A stretch of DNA of 64,000 nucleotides from Acidovorax sp. NCPPB 3576 (GTDB lineage Bacteria > Pseudomonadota > Gammaproteobacteria > Burkholderiales > Burkholderiaceae_C). This document shows, piece after piece, positions 9,708 through 20,093 of this stretch. The translations under genes and the position numbers were made by a program. Every line of letters begins with the position of its first letter. The first letter of the stretch is position 1. The notes beneath the pieces are model-generated. The model saw only the letters and a program-made list of their open reading frames with translations, did no database searches and was not told where the DNA came from. The stretch is taken from positions 124,001-188,000 of the forward strand of contig NZ_CP097267.1 of NCBI RefSeq assembly GCF_028473605.1, in the 5' to 3' direction.

Positions 9708-9781
9708 GGGGGTTCCGTTCATGCGGTCAACGACGACGACTGAAGAAAAAGCGGGCGGTGCGTGCGACGGTGCATGGCGGC

Positions 9782-11257
9782 TCACCGTGCGGGCGCTGCG
9801 GAAGGGGCCAGGGTCGAGGCGGGCAGCGGCGCCGCTGCAGCCGCCTGCGGGGTGGCTTCGGCCTCCCAGCCGCCGCCTGCGGCGCGGTACAGGCCGATCC
9901 AGGCCGCCATGCGCTCTTGCCGCAGGGTGATCAGCGCAGTCTCGGAGGCCAGCGCCGTGCGGCGCGAGTCCTCCAGCTCGACCAGGCTCGCCAGCCCGCC
10001 GCGCCAGCGCGCCTCGGTGGCGGTGAACGAGGCACGGTAGCCGTCCGCGGCGCGCTGGGCATCGGTGCTGCGCGCCGCGGTGCTGGCCAGGCGCACCAGC
10101 GCCTGCTCGACCTCGCTCACGGCCTGGCGCACCGTGCCGCGGTACTGCTGCACGGCCGCGTCGTACTGCGCTTCGGCGGAATCCACCTGCGCCGCGCGCC
10201 GGCCCGCATCGAAGATCGGCAGCGACAGCCCCACCGGCCCGATGGACCAGGTGTTGGAGGTGATGCTGGCCCCACCCGTGCGCACCCAGCCGCGGCCTAC
10301 CGAGCCGCTGAGCGTGAGGCGCGGCAACTGCTGGGCGCGGGCGCTGCCCACGTCGGCGCTGGTGGCCGCCACCTCGCGCTCGGCCGCGTACACGTCGGGC
10401 CGCTGGGCCAGCACGCGCGCCGGCAGGGCCTCGATGGCAAAGAGCGCGTCGGGCACCGGCGCCAGCGGCGCGGCGGCGGCGCGGGCGCGCAGCGCGGGTT
10501 CGTCCTGGCCGGTGAGGGCCACCAGGGTCTTGAGATCGATCTCGCAGGCCATGCGCTGCTGCTCGGCGCGCACGCGGCCTTCGGCCTCGCTGGCCTGCGC
10601 CAGGGCGAGCGTGGCGGGCGCGGTGAAGCCGGCCTGCTCGCTCAGGCGCGACAGCTGCGCGGTCTGCCCGCGCGAGGCCGCATCGGAGGCCGCCACCTCC
10701 GCCAGCGCCAGGCACTGGCGCCAGCTGCTGTACTGCGTGGCGACCTCGGCCGCGACGGAAACGCGGGCCTCGTGCCACTGCGCCTGGGCACCGGCCAGCC
10801 GCTGCAGCGCGGCCTGGTTGGCTGCGGCATTGCCGCCGAACAGGTCCACCTCCCAGCTCGCCTGCAGGGCCGCCTGGGCCGTGCTGGCCAGGCCGCCGAC
10901 CTGCTCGTTCACGCCCCGGCTGGCACTGGCCTGCCCGTCCAGCGAGGGGAGCAGCGCGGCGCGCGCGGTCACCCGCGCCGCGCGGGCCTGGGCCAGGCGC
11001 GCCCGGGCCTGCGCCACGCTGGGGCTGATGTCCTGCGCCGAGGCGATCAGCTCGGCCAGCAGCGGGTCGCCGGCGCGCTCCCACCAGCGGGCCAGGTCGG
11101 CCACGCTGCCCTGGTGGGGCAGCGGCGCCTGCCAGCCGGCGGGCGTGGGCGCCTGTACGCGCGGGGCGGGGCTGGGCACGGCGCAGGCGGCCAGCCACAG
11201 AGGCAGGGTGAGGGCCAGCAGGGCGCGGGCGGTGCGGTGCGGTTGGGGTGTGTTCAT
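9782..11257 (-). CDS. NodT-family outer-membrane efflux lipoprotein
   Basis: Outer-membrane factor of 491 residues (TolC/OprM/NodT family) that forms the exit duct of the pump. The signal ends LTLPLWLAACAVPS, with LAAC as a good lipobox, so the protein should be lipidated. Two repeated helical OEP halves follow: the first contains PSVAQARARLAQARA and the second includes ARAQQLPRLTLSGSVG and the SYRASFTATEARWRGGLASLVELEDSRRTAL-like helix near the end (written here only as a description of its position, about residues 410-440). It starts 17 bases after the TetR gene stops, so the regulator and pump genes are co-transcribed. The ribosome binding site is weak, suggesting coupling to the upstream gene. 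Confidence 0.93.
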   Translation of the reverse strand: MNTPQPHRTARALLALTLPLWLAACAVPSPAPRVQAPTPAGWQAPLPHQGSVADLARWWERAGDPLLAELIASAQDISPSVAQARARLAQARAARVTARAALLPSLDGQASASRGVNEQVGGLASTAQAALQASWEVDLFGGNAAANQAALQRLAGAQAQWHEARVSVAAEVATQYSSWRQCLALAEVAASDAASRGQTAQLSRLSEQAGFTAPATLALAQASEAEGRVRAEQQRMACEIDLKTLVALTGQDEPALRARAAAAPLAPVPDALFAIEALPARVLAQRPDVYAAEREVAATSADVGSARAQQLPRLTLSGSVGRGWVRTGGASITSNTWSIGPVGLSLPIFDAGRRAAQVDSAEAQYDAAVQQYRGTVRQAVSEVEQALVRLASTAARSTDAQRAADGYRASFTATEARWRGGLASLVELEDSRRTALASETALITLRQERMAAWIGLYRAAGGGWEAEATPQAAAAAPLPASTLAPSAAPAR

Positions 11258-11274
11258 GTCGGAAGAAGAAAGGC

Positions 11275-12036
11275 TCAGCGCGGCGGGTGCGCGGCGGGCC
11301 GGGCCGGCGCGGCGGGGCGCCGCGAGCGGATGGCGGTGGAGGGCGTGGCCGTGCGCAGCGCCTGCTCGGCCGCCACCATGGCCAGCGCGTATTCGGTGAG
11401 CCGGGCGGTCCAGGCGTCCACGGCTTGCGGGGTGGCCAGCAGTTGCGGCTCCATCATGGCCAGCACTTCCTGCTGGCACCAGATCTGAAAGGCCAGGCCG
11501 GTGATGGCCAGCACCAGCCGGTGCAGGTCGTCGTCGGGGCGGGCCACGCCCAGGTGCCGGCCCAGCAGCCGCACCATGGCGTCGTGGGGCTGGCGCACGT
11601 CCTGCTCGATTTCCTTTTCCCACTGCGCGGTGGGCTCCAGCATCTCGCGGATGTGCAGCCGCATGAACTGCCGGGCCATCTCGCCGTGCTGCAGCGGTGC
11701 CAGCACCCCGCTGAAGTAGCGCTGCATCGCCTCGCGCAGGTCCAGGCCGTCGCGGGTGAAGTCCGCCACCAGCGAGGGCATGTCGCCGAACGGCTCGGAA
11801 AACAGCGCGGCATACAGCGCGGCCTTGTCGCCGAAGTAGTAGCTCACGGCCGCCACATTGGCCTGGGCGGCCTGCGCGATGGCGCGGATCGATGTCTTGG
11901 CATAGCCGTGCTCGGCGAACAGCCGCAGCGCCGCGTGCAGCAGCCGCAGGCGGGCCGTGGGGGTGCCGGCGGCAGGATCGACGGCGAGGTCGGCAGCGGC
12001 GCCGGCCGGGGCGGCAGAGGGGCTTGTGGAAGACAT
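11275..12036 (-). CDS. TetR-family repressor of the RND operon
   Basis: DNA-binding repressor of 253 residues. The N-terminal three-helix domain (about residues 28-75) has RLFAEHGYAKTSIRAIAQ and the recognition helix NVAAVSYYFGDKAALY, the TetR signature. The ligand-binding C-terminal part (about 80-215) resembles CecR-like regulators, and the last 25 residues are a low-complexity Arg/Pro/Ala tail. It is the first gene of the pump operon and lies just downstream of a perfect CAAACGTTTG palindrome, so autorepression together with the three pump genes is likely. The start at 12036 is the first ATG after the palindrome. The inducer is unknown. Confidence 0.92.
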   Translation of the reverse strand: MSSTSPSAAPAGAAADLAVDPAAGTPTARLRLLHAALRLFAEHGYAKTSIRAIAQAAQANVAAVSYYFGDKAALYAALFSEPFGDMPSLVADFTRDGLDLREAMQRYFSGVLAPLQHGEMARQFMRLHIREMLEPTAQWEKEIEQDVRQPHDAMVRLLGRHLGVARPDDDLHRLVLAITGLAFQIWCQQEVLAMMEPQLLATPQAVDAWTARLTEYALAMVAAEQALRTATPSTAIRSRRPAAPARPAAHPPR

Positions 12037-12061
12037 CGCGGCGGATTAGACCACGATAAAT

Positions 12062-12071
12062 CAAACGTTTG
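12062..12071. promoter_or_regulatory. TetR operator palindrome
   Basis: CAAACGTTTG is a perfect 10-bp palindrome in an AT-rich patch, 26 bases upstream of the tetR start and between it and the divergent chemoreceptor. The AT-rich flanks (TTTAAA on one side, GATAAAT on the other) could supply promoter elements that the palindrome overlaps. Binding by the adjacent TetR protein is inferred from position. Confidence 0.65.
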
Positions 12072-12147
12072 TTTTAAATTTGGCGAGCCCGCTGCTGCGC
12101 TGCAGCGCGTGGCCGGGCGGAAACACCTATCGAAATGGATGCGGTAA

Positions 12148-12169
12148 CCGACGTATTTCGTCGGCTTTT
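12148..12169 (+). promoter_or_regulatory. small hairpin in chemoreceptor leader
   Basis: CCGACG, a five-base TATTT loop, CGTCGG, then CTTTT. It has the shape of a short Rho-independent terminator in the 5' region of the chemoreceptor gene and could also be chance. No sigma-28 promoter matching the enterobacterial consensus was found in this region. Confidence 0.3.
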
Positions 12170-12236
12170 CTGGCAAACTTTTTGTTGCAAATGGCAGTTT
12201 GGGTCCGTCTTGGGCCGGTTCGATCAAGGGGTCCGC

Positions 12237-14087
12237 ATGTTCAGGAATCTTTCCATCCGGGTGGCGCTGCTGCTGGTGCTGCTGTTCTTCACCGGCGCGC
12301 TGGTGGTCTCGGCGGGGGTGGGCTGGATGGGCACGCGTGCCGGGGTGGTGGCCGGCGAGGTGCAGGACCGCACGGCCCGCGACATGCTCGCGCTCAAGCA
12401 GGCCGAGATCCGCATGCTGGACAACCGGGTGGCCCTGGCCGTAGGCCACCGCAACGTGCTGCGCGGCGACCCGCCCGAGAGCGTGCGAACGCAAACGGCC
12501 CGCGCCGAAAAAGCCATGCAGGAGGCGCGCACCATCCTGCAATCCATGGCGCAGGGCCTGCCCGCCGACTGGGCGCAGGAACGCCAGCTTTCCATGCAGA
12601 TGCTCACCGCCTTCGACGCCTACGCCGCCCTGGTGCAGCGCGGCGCCGTGGGCCTGGCGGGCGGCAAGGATGTCGAATACAGCGGCAACGAAATCGTTGC
12701 CCAGCGCAACAAGCTGCTGGCGGACATGGATGGGCTGATGAAGCAGCTCTTCGATGCAGAAAGCCAGCGCGGCAACACCCTGCAGGCGCAGTCGGTGCGG
12801 CTGCTGCAGATCGCCGAGATCGCCGCCGGCGTGCTGGTGGTGGTGGGCGTCGTGCTGGCGGTCCTGTGCTGGGTGTTCATCCGCCGCAACGTGCTGGCGC
12901 CGCTGGACGACGCCGGCGCGCTGCTGGAAAAAGTGGCCCAGGGCGACCTGACCACGCGCATCGAGGTGCGCTCGTCCAACGAGATCGGCCGCCTGATGGG
13001 CGCCGCGCGCACCATGCAGGAGGGCCTGGCGCGCATGGTCACGCAGGTGCGCCAGGGCGTGGAAGAGATCCACACCGGCTCGCGCGAGATCGCGCTGGGC
13101 AATGGCGATTTGAGCGGGCGCACCGAGCAGCAGGCCGCGTCGCTGGAGGAAACCGCCGCCAGCATGGAGCAGCTGTCGTCCACCGTGAAGCAGAACGCCG
13201 ACAGCGCGCGCCAGGCCAACCAGCTGGCCGCCAGCAGCATGGCGGTGGCCCAGCGCGGCGGCGCCGCGGTCGGCGAGGTGGTGGCGACGATGCAGGAGAT
13301 CGCGGGCAGCTCGCGCCGCATCGCGGACATCGTCGCGGTGATCGACGGCATCGCCTTCCAGACCAACATCCTCGCGCTGAACGCGGCCGTGGAAGCGGCG
13401 CGTGCCGGCGAGCAGGGCCGGGGCTTCGCCGTGGTGGCCAGCGAGGTGCGGGCCCTGGCCCAGCGCAGCGCCACCGCCGCCAAGGAAATCAAGGGCCTGA
13501 TCGACGAGTCGGTGGGCAAGGTGGGCGCGGGCTCTGCCCAGGTGGAGCGCGCGGGCGCGACCATGCAGGAGATCGTGGCCTCGGTACAGCGCGTGACGGA
13601 CATCATGGGCGAGATCTCGGCCGCGTCCACCGAGCAGTCCTCGGGCATCGACCAGGTGAACCAGGCCGTGGTGCAGATGGACCAGGCCACGCAGCAGAAC
13701 GCGGCGCTGGTGGAAGAGTCGGCGGCGGCGGCCTCGTCGCTGGAAGAGCAGGCCAAGCGCCTGCGCGAGGCCGTGTCGCAGTTCCGCGTGGAGGCGGGTG
13801 CGGTGCCGCTGGCGGCGCCAGCACCTGCGAGCCGCCCCCTGCCTGCCGCGCCACGCAGTGCGGCCCCGGTGGCGGCCCGCCCGGCGCCTGCGCACCCGGC
13901 TGTATCGGCTTCTCCTGCGGCGGCATCGGCAGCACCGAAGCCTGCCGCGAAACCCGCTGTGAAAGCCCCCGCGCTGTCCGCCCCGGCGGCCAAGCCCAAG
14001 GCCGCACCGGCCGCATCCAAGGCTGCAGCACCGCGCCCGGCCACCGCGCCGTCATCGCGCTCGGACGACGACTGGGAAACCTTCTGA
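12237..14087 (+). CDS. methyl-accepting chemotaxis protein
   Basis: Transmembrane chemoreceptor of 616 residues. The start at 12237 has AAGGGG just upstream and gives an N-terminus that enters TM1 directly (residues about 9-31). A helical periplasmic sensor follows (32-187), then TM2 (188-218, [17 protein letters not shown]), a HAMP domain (about 218-272) and the long cytoplasmic coiled coil with the conserved hairpin tip [20 protein letters not shown]. After it comes an Ala/Pro-rich flexible tail of about 90 residues ending DDDWETF, which closely matches the NWETF pentapeptide that recruits CheR and CheB in Tar/Tsr. It therefore belongs to the self-adapting receptor class. The ligand is unknown. 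It diverges from the pump operon. Confidence 0.96.
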   Translation: MFRNLSIRVALLLVLLFFTGALVVSAGVGWMGTRAGVVAGEVQDRTARDMLALKQAEIRMLDNRVALAVGHRNVLRGDPPESVRTQTARAEKAMQEARTILQSMAQGLPADWAQERQLSMQMLTAFDAYAALVQRGAVGLAGGKDVEYSGNEIVAQRNKLLADMDGLMKQLFDAESQRGNTLQAQSVRLLQIAEIAAGVLVVVGVVLAVLCWVFIRRNVLAPLDDAGALLEKVAQGDLTTRIEVRSSNEIGRLMGAARTMQEGLARMVTQVRQGVEEIHTGSREIALGNGDLSGRTEQQAASLEETAASMEQLSSTVKQNADSARQANQLAASSMAVAQRGGAAVGEVVATMQEIAGSSRRIADIVAVIDGIAFQTNILALNAAVEAARAGEQGRGFAVVASEVRALAQRSATAAKEIKGLIDESVGKVGAGSAQVERAGATMQEIVASVQRVTDIMGEISAASTEQSSGIDQVNQAVVQMDQATQQNAALVEESAAAASSLEEQAKRLREAVSQFRVEAGAVPLAAPAPASRPLPAAPRSAAPVAARPAPAHPAVSASPAAASAAPKPAAKPAVKAPALSAPAAKPKAAPAASKAAAPRPATAPSSRSDDDWETF

Positions 14088-14101
14088 TGCCCCGCTGGAA
14101 A

Positions 14102-14162
14102 ACACTATTAAATTGATAGCTAATGGTGGTTGATGGAAGGGCGCTGCAGGCCGATTCGATGC
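14102..14162 (+). repeat. dispersed AT-rich repeat, copy 2
   Basis: CTATTAAATTGATAGC is an inverted CTAT/ATAG around an AT loop. It is followed by GCGCTGCAGGCCGATT, matching the GCGCTGGAGGC arm of the other copies. It fills the 75-bp gap between two convergent genes. Confidence 0.6.
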
Positions 14163-15059
14163 TTAGACTTTGACCGCGTGGGCCGGCGTGCTTTGGATGC
14201 CCAGCAGCCGCGCCGCATTGCCGTACAGCACCCGGTCGATCACGCTCTCGCGCAGGCCCAGCGCCAGGGCGTCCTCGATGGACTGGCCGATCGGCCGGAA
14301 CGGGTACGACGAGCCGAACAGCAGCTGGTCGCCCAGAAAGCCGTTGGCCGCCTCCACATAGGCCTGGCTGCCGGGCTGGAACAAATACATGTCGGGCACC
14401 AAAAACACGTTGTCGTAGCGAAAGGCCAGGCCGATGGCCTGCTGCACGTTGGGCCACCAGCCGTGGTAGGCCACGATGGGCAGCTGCGGAAACGCCTGCG
14501 CCACGCGCGCGACCGGGGCCGGGTCGTTGAAGTGCAGGTCGGGCGAGGTCGGCCCGGTCATCAGGAACACGGGCACGCCCAGCTGCTGCGCCCGCTCGTA
14601 GATGGGAAAGTACACCGCATCGTCCGGGTGGCGCGGCGGCTGGCCGAAGCCCGGTTCGATGCCGATGCCCGCCAGGCCCAGCACCTTCACGGCGCGCTCC
14701 ACTTCGGCCAGCGCGGCGGCCTCGCCCTGCAGCGCCGGGTCCACCGCACCGATGCCGATCAGCTCCGGCTGGCCCTGCACGATGGCATGGATGTCGTCGT
14801 TGGGCAGGTGCTGGCCGGGCGTGTGCCGGCCCACCACCACGGCGTGCGACAGACCGGCATCGCGCACCTCGGCCAGAAAGCCTTCGGGCGTGCGCGAGCG
14901 GGTGAAGTGCGCGTCGTCGCCGCGCGTGCCCACGCGCCGGTTCAGCCAGCGCGCCAGGTCTTCACCGGGCGAGCCGGGCGTCTTGCCGAAGAAGTCGTGC
15001 AGGTAGGCGGGCCGGCAGCGCATGTCGATCACGCGCGGAGTCGTCGTGGGCGCGCTCAT
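14163..15059 (-). CDS. amidohydrolase-fold protein lacking usual metal ligands
   Basis: TIM-barrel protein of 298 residues related to the amidohydrolase_2 group. The barrel pattern is clear: VIDMRCRP at strand 1, a [12 protein letters not shown] loop, VAYHGWWPN near residue 197 and [11 protein letters not shown] near residue 250. Active members carry HxH after strand 1 and Asp in GSDYPF. Here those positions are RCR and Ser, so metal-dependent hydrolysis as in typical members is doubtful; it may be a divergent lyase or hydrolase, or a non-enzymatic relative. It is the last gene of the ssuD operon and overlaps ssuD by ATGA, so it is translationally coupled and probably acts on, or senses, a product of desulfonation. 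Confidence 0.8.
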   Translation of the reverse strand: MSAPTTTPRVIDMRCRPAYLHDFFGKTPGSPGEDLARWLNRRVGTRGDDAHFTRSRTPEGFLAEVRDAGLSHAVVVGRHTPGQHLPNDDIHAIVQGQPELIGIGAVDPALQGEAAALAEVERAVKVLGLAGIGIEPGFGQPPRHPDDAVYFPIYERAQQLGVPVFLMTGPTSPDLHFNDPAPVARVAQAFPQLPIVAYHGWWPNVQQAIGLAFRYDNVFLVPDMYLFQPGSQAYVEAANGFLGDQLLFGSSYPFRPIGQSIEDALALGLRESVIDRVLYGNAARLLGIQSTPAHAVKV

Positions 15060-16233
15060 CGCACGGCCTCCGGCACGGGGGCGGCGGCCGCAGGCCGGCT
15101 CGCACGGATATCGAACGCGCCGCCGGTCAGCGACTGGTCGCGCAGCGTCACCGCCTGCTTGCCGGGCAGCAGCGGAAACACCAGCTCGGCGAAGCGGATG
15201 GCTTCTTCCAGGTGCGGGTAGCCCGAGAGCACGAAGCGGTCCACGCCCACGTCCACGTATTCCTGCAGCCGTTCGGCCACCTCCTGCGCATTGCCCACCA
15301 GCGAGGTGCCCGCGCCGCCACGCACCAGGCCCACGCCGGCCCACAGGTTGGGGCCCACCACCAGCCGGTCGCGCCGGCCGCCGTGCAGCGCGGCCATGCG
15401 GCGCTGGCCTTCGGAGTCCATGCGCGCGTAGTTCTGCTGGGCGCGGGCGATGTCGTCGTCGGTCAGGCGGCTGATGAGGCGGCCGGCATCGGCCCAGGCC
15501 TCTTCGCTGGTCTCGCGCACGATGACGTGCAGGCGCACGCCGAAGCGCAGCGGGTGCCGGTCGAGATCGCGGCCTGCGGCGCCGGCGTGTGCGCGCACGT
15601 CGGCGATTTTTTCCGCCACGGCGGCGGGTGGCTCGCCCCAGGTCAGGTAGGCATCGACATGGCGCGCGGCCAGTGCGTGCGCGGCAGGCGACGAGCCGCC
15701 GAAGTACAGCGGCGGGTAGGGCTGCGTGGCGGGCGCGAAGAAGTTCTGCGCGCCCTGCACCTTGAGGTGCCGGCCTTCGAAATCGACCTTCTCGCCCAGC
15801 AGCAGGCGGCGCCAGAGGGTCAGGAACTCGTCGCTGGCCGCGTAGCGCTCGTCGTGGCTGTAGAACACGCCGTCAGCCGCCAGCTCGGTCGCGTCGCCAC
15901 CGGGCACCACGTTCAGCAGCAGGCGGCCGGGGCCCAGCGCCTGATCGAGCGAGGCGGCCTGCCGCGCTGACGCGGTGGGGTTGCCGAGCGAGGTGCGCAG
16001 GGCCACCAGCAGCTTGATGCGCTGGGTGACGGGCACCAGGCTGGCGGCGGTCACCCACGGGTCCAGGCACGAGCTGCCGGTGGGAATGAGCAGGCCGTCG
16101 TAGCCCAGTTGCTCGGAGGTCACCGCGATCTGGCGCAGGTAGGCATTGGTGGGCGCGCGGCCGAAGTCGGAGGTGCCCAGGTAGCGCGTGTCGCCCGAGG
16201 TGGGCAGGAACCAGAAGAGGTCGGGGGTCGGAC

Positions 16234-16237
<4 letters not shown>
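15056..16237 (-). CDS. ssuD: FMNH2-dependent alkanesulfonate monooxygenase
   Basis: Luciferase-like flavin monooxygenase of 393 residues that cleaves alkanesulfonates to aldehyde and sulfite using reduced flavin supplied by a separate reductase. The sequence follows SsuD closely: [15 protein letters not shown] at the N-terminus, [17 protein letters not shown], a [28 protein letters not shown] core and the mobile loop region with [10 protein letters not shown]. The ATG at 16237 overlaps the TGA of the sigma-54 regulator, and its own TGA overlaps the next start, so the three genes are one translationally coupled unit. No reductase gene is adjacent; the only one in the window is msuE at 41 kb. 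A MsuD-like preference for methanesulfonate is possible. Confidence 0.93.
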
Positions 16238-17406
<1,169 letters not shown>

Positions 17407-17446
17407 GGTCTTCAGCCTGGAGTTTGAAAGCGATCGTGCCGGGCGA

Positions 17447-18658
17447 TCACGAATAGAACGACGGTGCCGGCACCCTGGCGTGCAGCGCCCAGTCGCCCAG
17501 CTCCTGCAGCTTGTAGTCCACCGGGTCGTGCAGCGTCTGCGTGCGCAGGTTGCGCCAGAAGCGGTCCAGCCGCAGCGCGCCGTGCGTGGCGCGTGCGCCG
17601 GTGGTCTCGAAGAGCCGGCTGGTCACGTCCAGACCCACGCGGGTGGAGGCCACCTTGGCCGTCGCCACGGCCACGGCCACGCGGCCCCGGCCTTCGGCGT
17701 CCAGCGCGTCGCCTTGCGTCCAAGCGGCGTCGAACGTGGCGGCGGCCTGCGCGGCCAGCAGGCGCACGCTCTCCAGCCCCACGAAGAATTCGCCGTAGTG
17801 CGACTGGATGTAGGGGTCTTCGCTGGCGCGCTCGGCGGGCGAGCGGAACCAGGGCCGCGACTCGTTCAGCGTGTAGTGCCGCGCCTGCGCGAACGCGCCT
17901 TCGGCCAGGCCCAGGAACACATGCACGAAGATCAGCTGCGCCAGCAGCGGCCGCAGCGACGAGCGCGGCGTGGTCAGCGGGCCGGGGTCGCGCAGCAGCT
18001 CGTTGCCTTCCACGCGCACGTTCTCGAACAGGGCGCTGCCGCTGTCGGTCTGGCGCTGGCCGAAGCTGTTCCAGTCGCCGTTCAGGGTGATGCCTGCGCG
18101 GGCCGTGGGAATGGCGGCGATCAGCAACTGGCCGGTGTGTTCGTCGATGCCCGAGGCGACCAGCATCTCGGAATCCAGCGCGCCGGAGCAAAAGCTCTTC
18201 TTGCCCGAGAAGTCGTACCAGTCGCCGATGCGGCGCACCGCGGTGCGCGTGTCCAGCGGGTTGAGCGCATTGCCCCAGAACCATTGCTTGCGCGCCGTCT
18301 GCTCCAGCCACGGCACCCACTGCTCGGGCCGCGCGAACAGGCGCACGGTGGCCAGCAGCAGGTGGTGAAAGCCGTAGACGTGGGCCAGCGAGCTGTCGGC
18401 CTGCGCGAGGGTGCGCACCGTCTGCAGCGTGGTGGCCCAGTCGGCGCCCTGGCCGCCGTGCGCGGTGGGGATGGAGAGCGACAGCAGGCCGCTGGCGCGC
18501 AGCGCATCGCGCTCGGCCTTCGGCGTGCCGCCGCGGGCATCGCGCTCGGCGGCGGTGGCGGCGAACCGGTCGGCCAGCGTCTGGGCCGTTTGCAGAGGCG
18601 AGGCGGGCGTGGGGGGCGGGGCTTCGGGCGGGTGCAGTTGGGGGTCGCGTGAGGACAT
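17447..18658 (-). CDS. SfnB/DszC-like flavin monooxygenase (acyl-CoA dehydrogenase fold)
   Basis: Protein of 403 residues in the acyl-CoA dehydrogenase superfamily, in the subgroup with DszC and SfnB that uses reduced flavin to oxygenate sulfur or nitrogen compounds rather than oxidising acyl-CoA. The N-terminal helical domain, the central beta domain (FSGKKSFCSGALDSEMLVAS, about 150-170) and the C-terminal helical bundle are all present. The end shows the LDRFWRN...TLHDPVDYK motif shared with three other genes in this window. It is first in the operon that continues into the sigma-54 activator and ssuD, and is divergent from ssuA. Likely substrates are sulfonates, sulfones or thioethers; the exact reaction is not readable. 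Confidence 0.85.
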   Translation of the reverse strand: MSSRDPQLHPPEAPPPTPASPLQTAQTLADRFAATAAERDARGGTPKAERDALRASGLLSLSIPTAHGGQGADWATTLQTVRTLAQADSSLAHVYGFHHLLLATVRLFARPEQWVPWLEQTARKQWFWGNALNPLDTRTAVRRIGDWYDFSGKKSFCSGALDSEMLVASGIDEHTGQLLIAAIPTARAGITLNGDWNSFGQRQTDSGSALFENVRVEGNELLRDPGPLTTPRSSLRPLLAQLIFVHVFLGLAEGAFAQARHYTLNESRPWFRSPAERASEDPYIQSHYGEFFVGLESVRLLAAQAAATFDAAWTQGDALDAEGRGRVAVAVATAKVASTRVGLDVTSRLFETTGARATHGALRLDRFWRNLRTQTLHDPVDYKLQELGDWALHARVPAPSFYS

Positions 18659-19087
18659 GGGTGGGGCGCCGGCAAAGGGGTGGGGGCGGTCAGGCCAGGG
18701 GCGCCCGCCGCCGCGAGTGGGTCCAGTGTGCGGAGTTGCGCGGGCTTGGCCACATGCGGAATTCGCGCGTGCTTATGCGGTTTTTGGCCGATGCGCGCGC
18801 CGCGGCCTGCCGGGCGGCCATAGGGCGCGGTGCGCCCTGCGTCGCCGTGGGCTGGGCCGGCCCGCCGCGCCATGCGCGCAGCGGCCTGCTGCGTGATTCG
18901 TGCGCAATTTGCTGCTTCCCTGCGGCGGCTGGTGCAGGCCAGCCGGCCGGTTTTCAGGGGCGCGTCAGCGGCATGTCAGAGGCGGCAGGTTTCTCATAAA
19001 AATAGACGAATAACGTTCTTGGCCGTGCGGCAAACCGCGCCCGATACTGCGCCGCACCATCACCGCATTCACCGGGAACCCACCACC
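18659..19087. promoter_or_regulatory. divergent control region with two shared motifs
   Basis: This 429-bp non-coding region holds promoters for ssuA (plus) and the SfnB-like/ssuD operon (minus). At 18758-18778 (minus) lies GCATAAGCACGCGCGAATTC plus one C, matching copies at 31243 and 41823. At 18995-19014 (plus) a weaker relative, CATAAAAATAGACGAATAAC, lies about 75 bases before ssuA. On the minus strand TGGCCAAG...GCGCAAC has the GG-N10-GC spacing of a sigma-54 promoter but a poor -12 match. No ORF with a convincing start is present. Confidence 0.6.
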
Positions 19088-20086
19088 ATGCAACGACGCA
19101 CCCTGCTGTCGGCCGGCGCCGCAGCGCTGGCCGGGCCACTGGCCTCGCACACCGCGCACGCCGCGCAGCCGCTGAAGGAACTGCGCCTGGACTACGCCAC
19201 CTATTCGCCCTCCAGCCTGGTGCTGCGCCGCTTCGGCTGGCTGGAAGAGTCGTTCAAGCAGGACGGCACGGCCGTGAAGTGGGTGTTCAGCGCGGGCAGC
19301 AACCGCGCGCTGGAGTATTTGAATGCGGGCAGCATCGACATCGGCTCGTCGGCCGGGCTGGCCGCGCTGCTGTCCAAGGCCAACGGCAACCCGATCCGGG
19401 CACCGTACATCTTCTCGCGCCCTGAATGGACGGCGCTGGTGGTGCGCAAGGATTCGCCCATCCAGTCGGTGAAGGAACTCAAGGGCAAGAAGGTCGCCGC
19501 CACCAAGGGCACCGACCCGTACCTCTTTTTGCTGCGTGCGCTGCAGGTGGCCGGTTTGAAGCGCAACGACGTGGAGATCGTCGCGCTGCAGCACGCCGAC
19601 GGCCGCACCGCGCTGGAGCAGGGCCGCGTGGACGCCTGGGCGGGGCTCGATCCGCTGATGGCCGCCAGCGAGCTGGATGCGGGCTCGCGCCTCATCTACC
19701 GCAACGTGGCGTTCAACACCTATGGCTTTTTGAACGTGCGCGAAGAGTTCCTGGCCCAGCGCGCCGCCGAGACGCGCCGCGTGCTGGCCGGCTACGAGCG
19801 CGCCCGCCAATGGATCCTGGCCCACACCACCGAGGCGGCCAAAATCCTGTCGGAGGAGGCCAAGGTCAGCCTGGAGGTGGCGCTGCTGCAGCTGAAACTG
19901 CGCACCGACCTGTCCAACCCGCAGCCTTCGCAGGAACACATCGCCGCGCTGCAGGGCGCCGCCCCGCTGCTCCTGTCCGAAGCCCTGGTGCGGCCCGGCA
20001 CGGCGTTGAACCAGGTGGTGACCGACCTGGTGGACACGCAGTTCGCACGCAGCGTGACGAACGCGCCGGCGGCCTCGCCGGCCTGA
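19088..20086 (+). CDS. ssuA: aliphatic sulfonate ABC transporter, binding protein
   Basis: Periplasmic binding protein of 332 residues for the SsuABC importer. A twin-Arg-like but short signal (MQRRTLLSAGAAALAGPLASHTAHAA) precedes the mature start at AQPLKELRLDYATYSP. The SsuA pattern is visible: SAGSNRALEYLNAGSIDIGSSAG, VVRKDSPIQSVKELKGKKVA and DAWAGLDPLMAASE. The ATG at 19088 has GGGAA upstream. It leads an ssuA-ssuC-ssuB operon divergent from the ssuD operon, so uptake and cleavage of sulfonates can be co-induced. Ligand class is inferred from family; taurine or arylsulfonates are possible. Confidence 0.92.
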   Translation: MQRRTLLSAGAAALAGPLASHTAHAAQPLKELRLDYATYSPSSLVLRRFGWLEESFKQDGTAVKWVFSAGSNRALEYLNAGSIDIGSSAGLAALLSKANGNPIRAPYIFSRPEWTALVVRKDSPIQSVKELKGKKVAATKGTDPYLFLLRALQVAGLKRNDVEIVALQHADGRTALEQGRVDAWAGLDPLMAASELDAGSRLIYRNVAFNTYGFLNVREEFLAQRAAETRRVLAGYERARQWILAHTTEAAKILSEEAKVSLEVALLQLKLRTDLSNPQPSQEHIAALQGAAPLLLSEALVRPGTALNQVVTDLVDTQFARSVTNAPAASPA

Positions 20087-20093
20087 CCGCGCC

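Noticed and set aside
12100..12236. Sigma-28 promoter for the chemoreceptor
   Set aside because: No TAAA-N15-GCCGATAA-like sequence with acceptable spacing.
18735..18752. Sigma-54 promoter for the SfnB-like/ssuD operon
   Set aside because: GG-N10-GC spacing is met, but the -12 element is CGCGCA rather than TTGCA; too weak to call as a feature.
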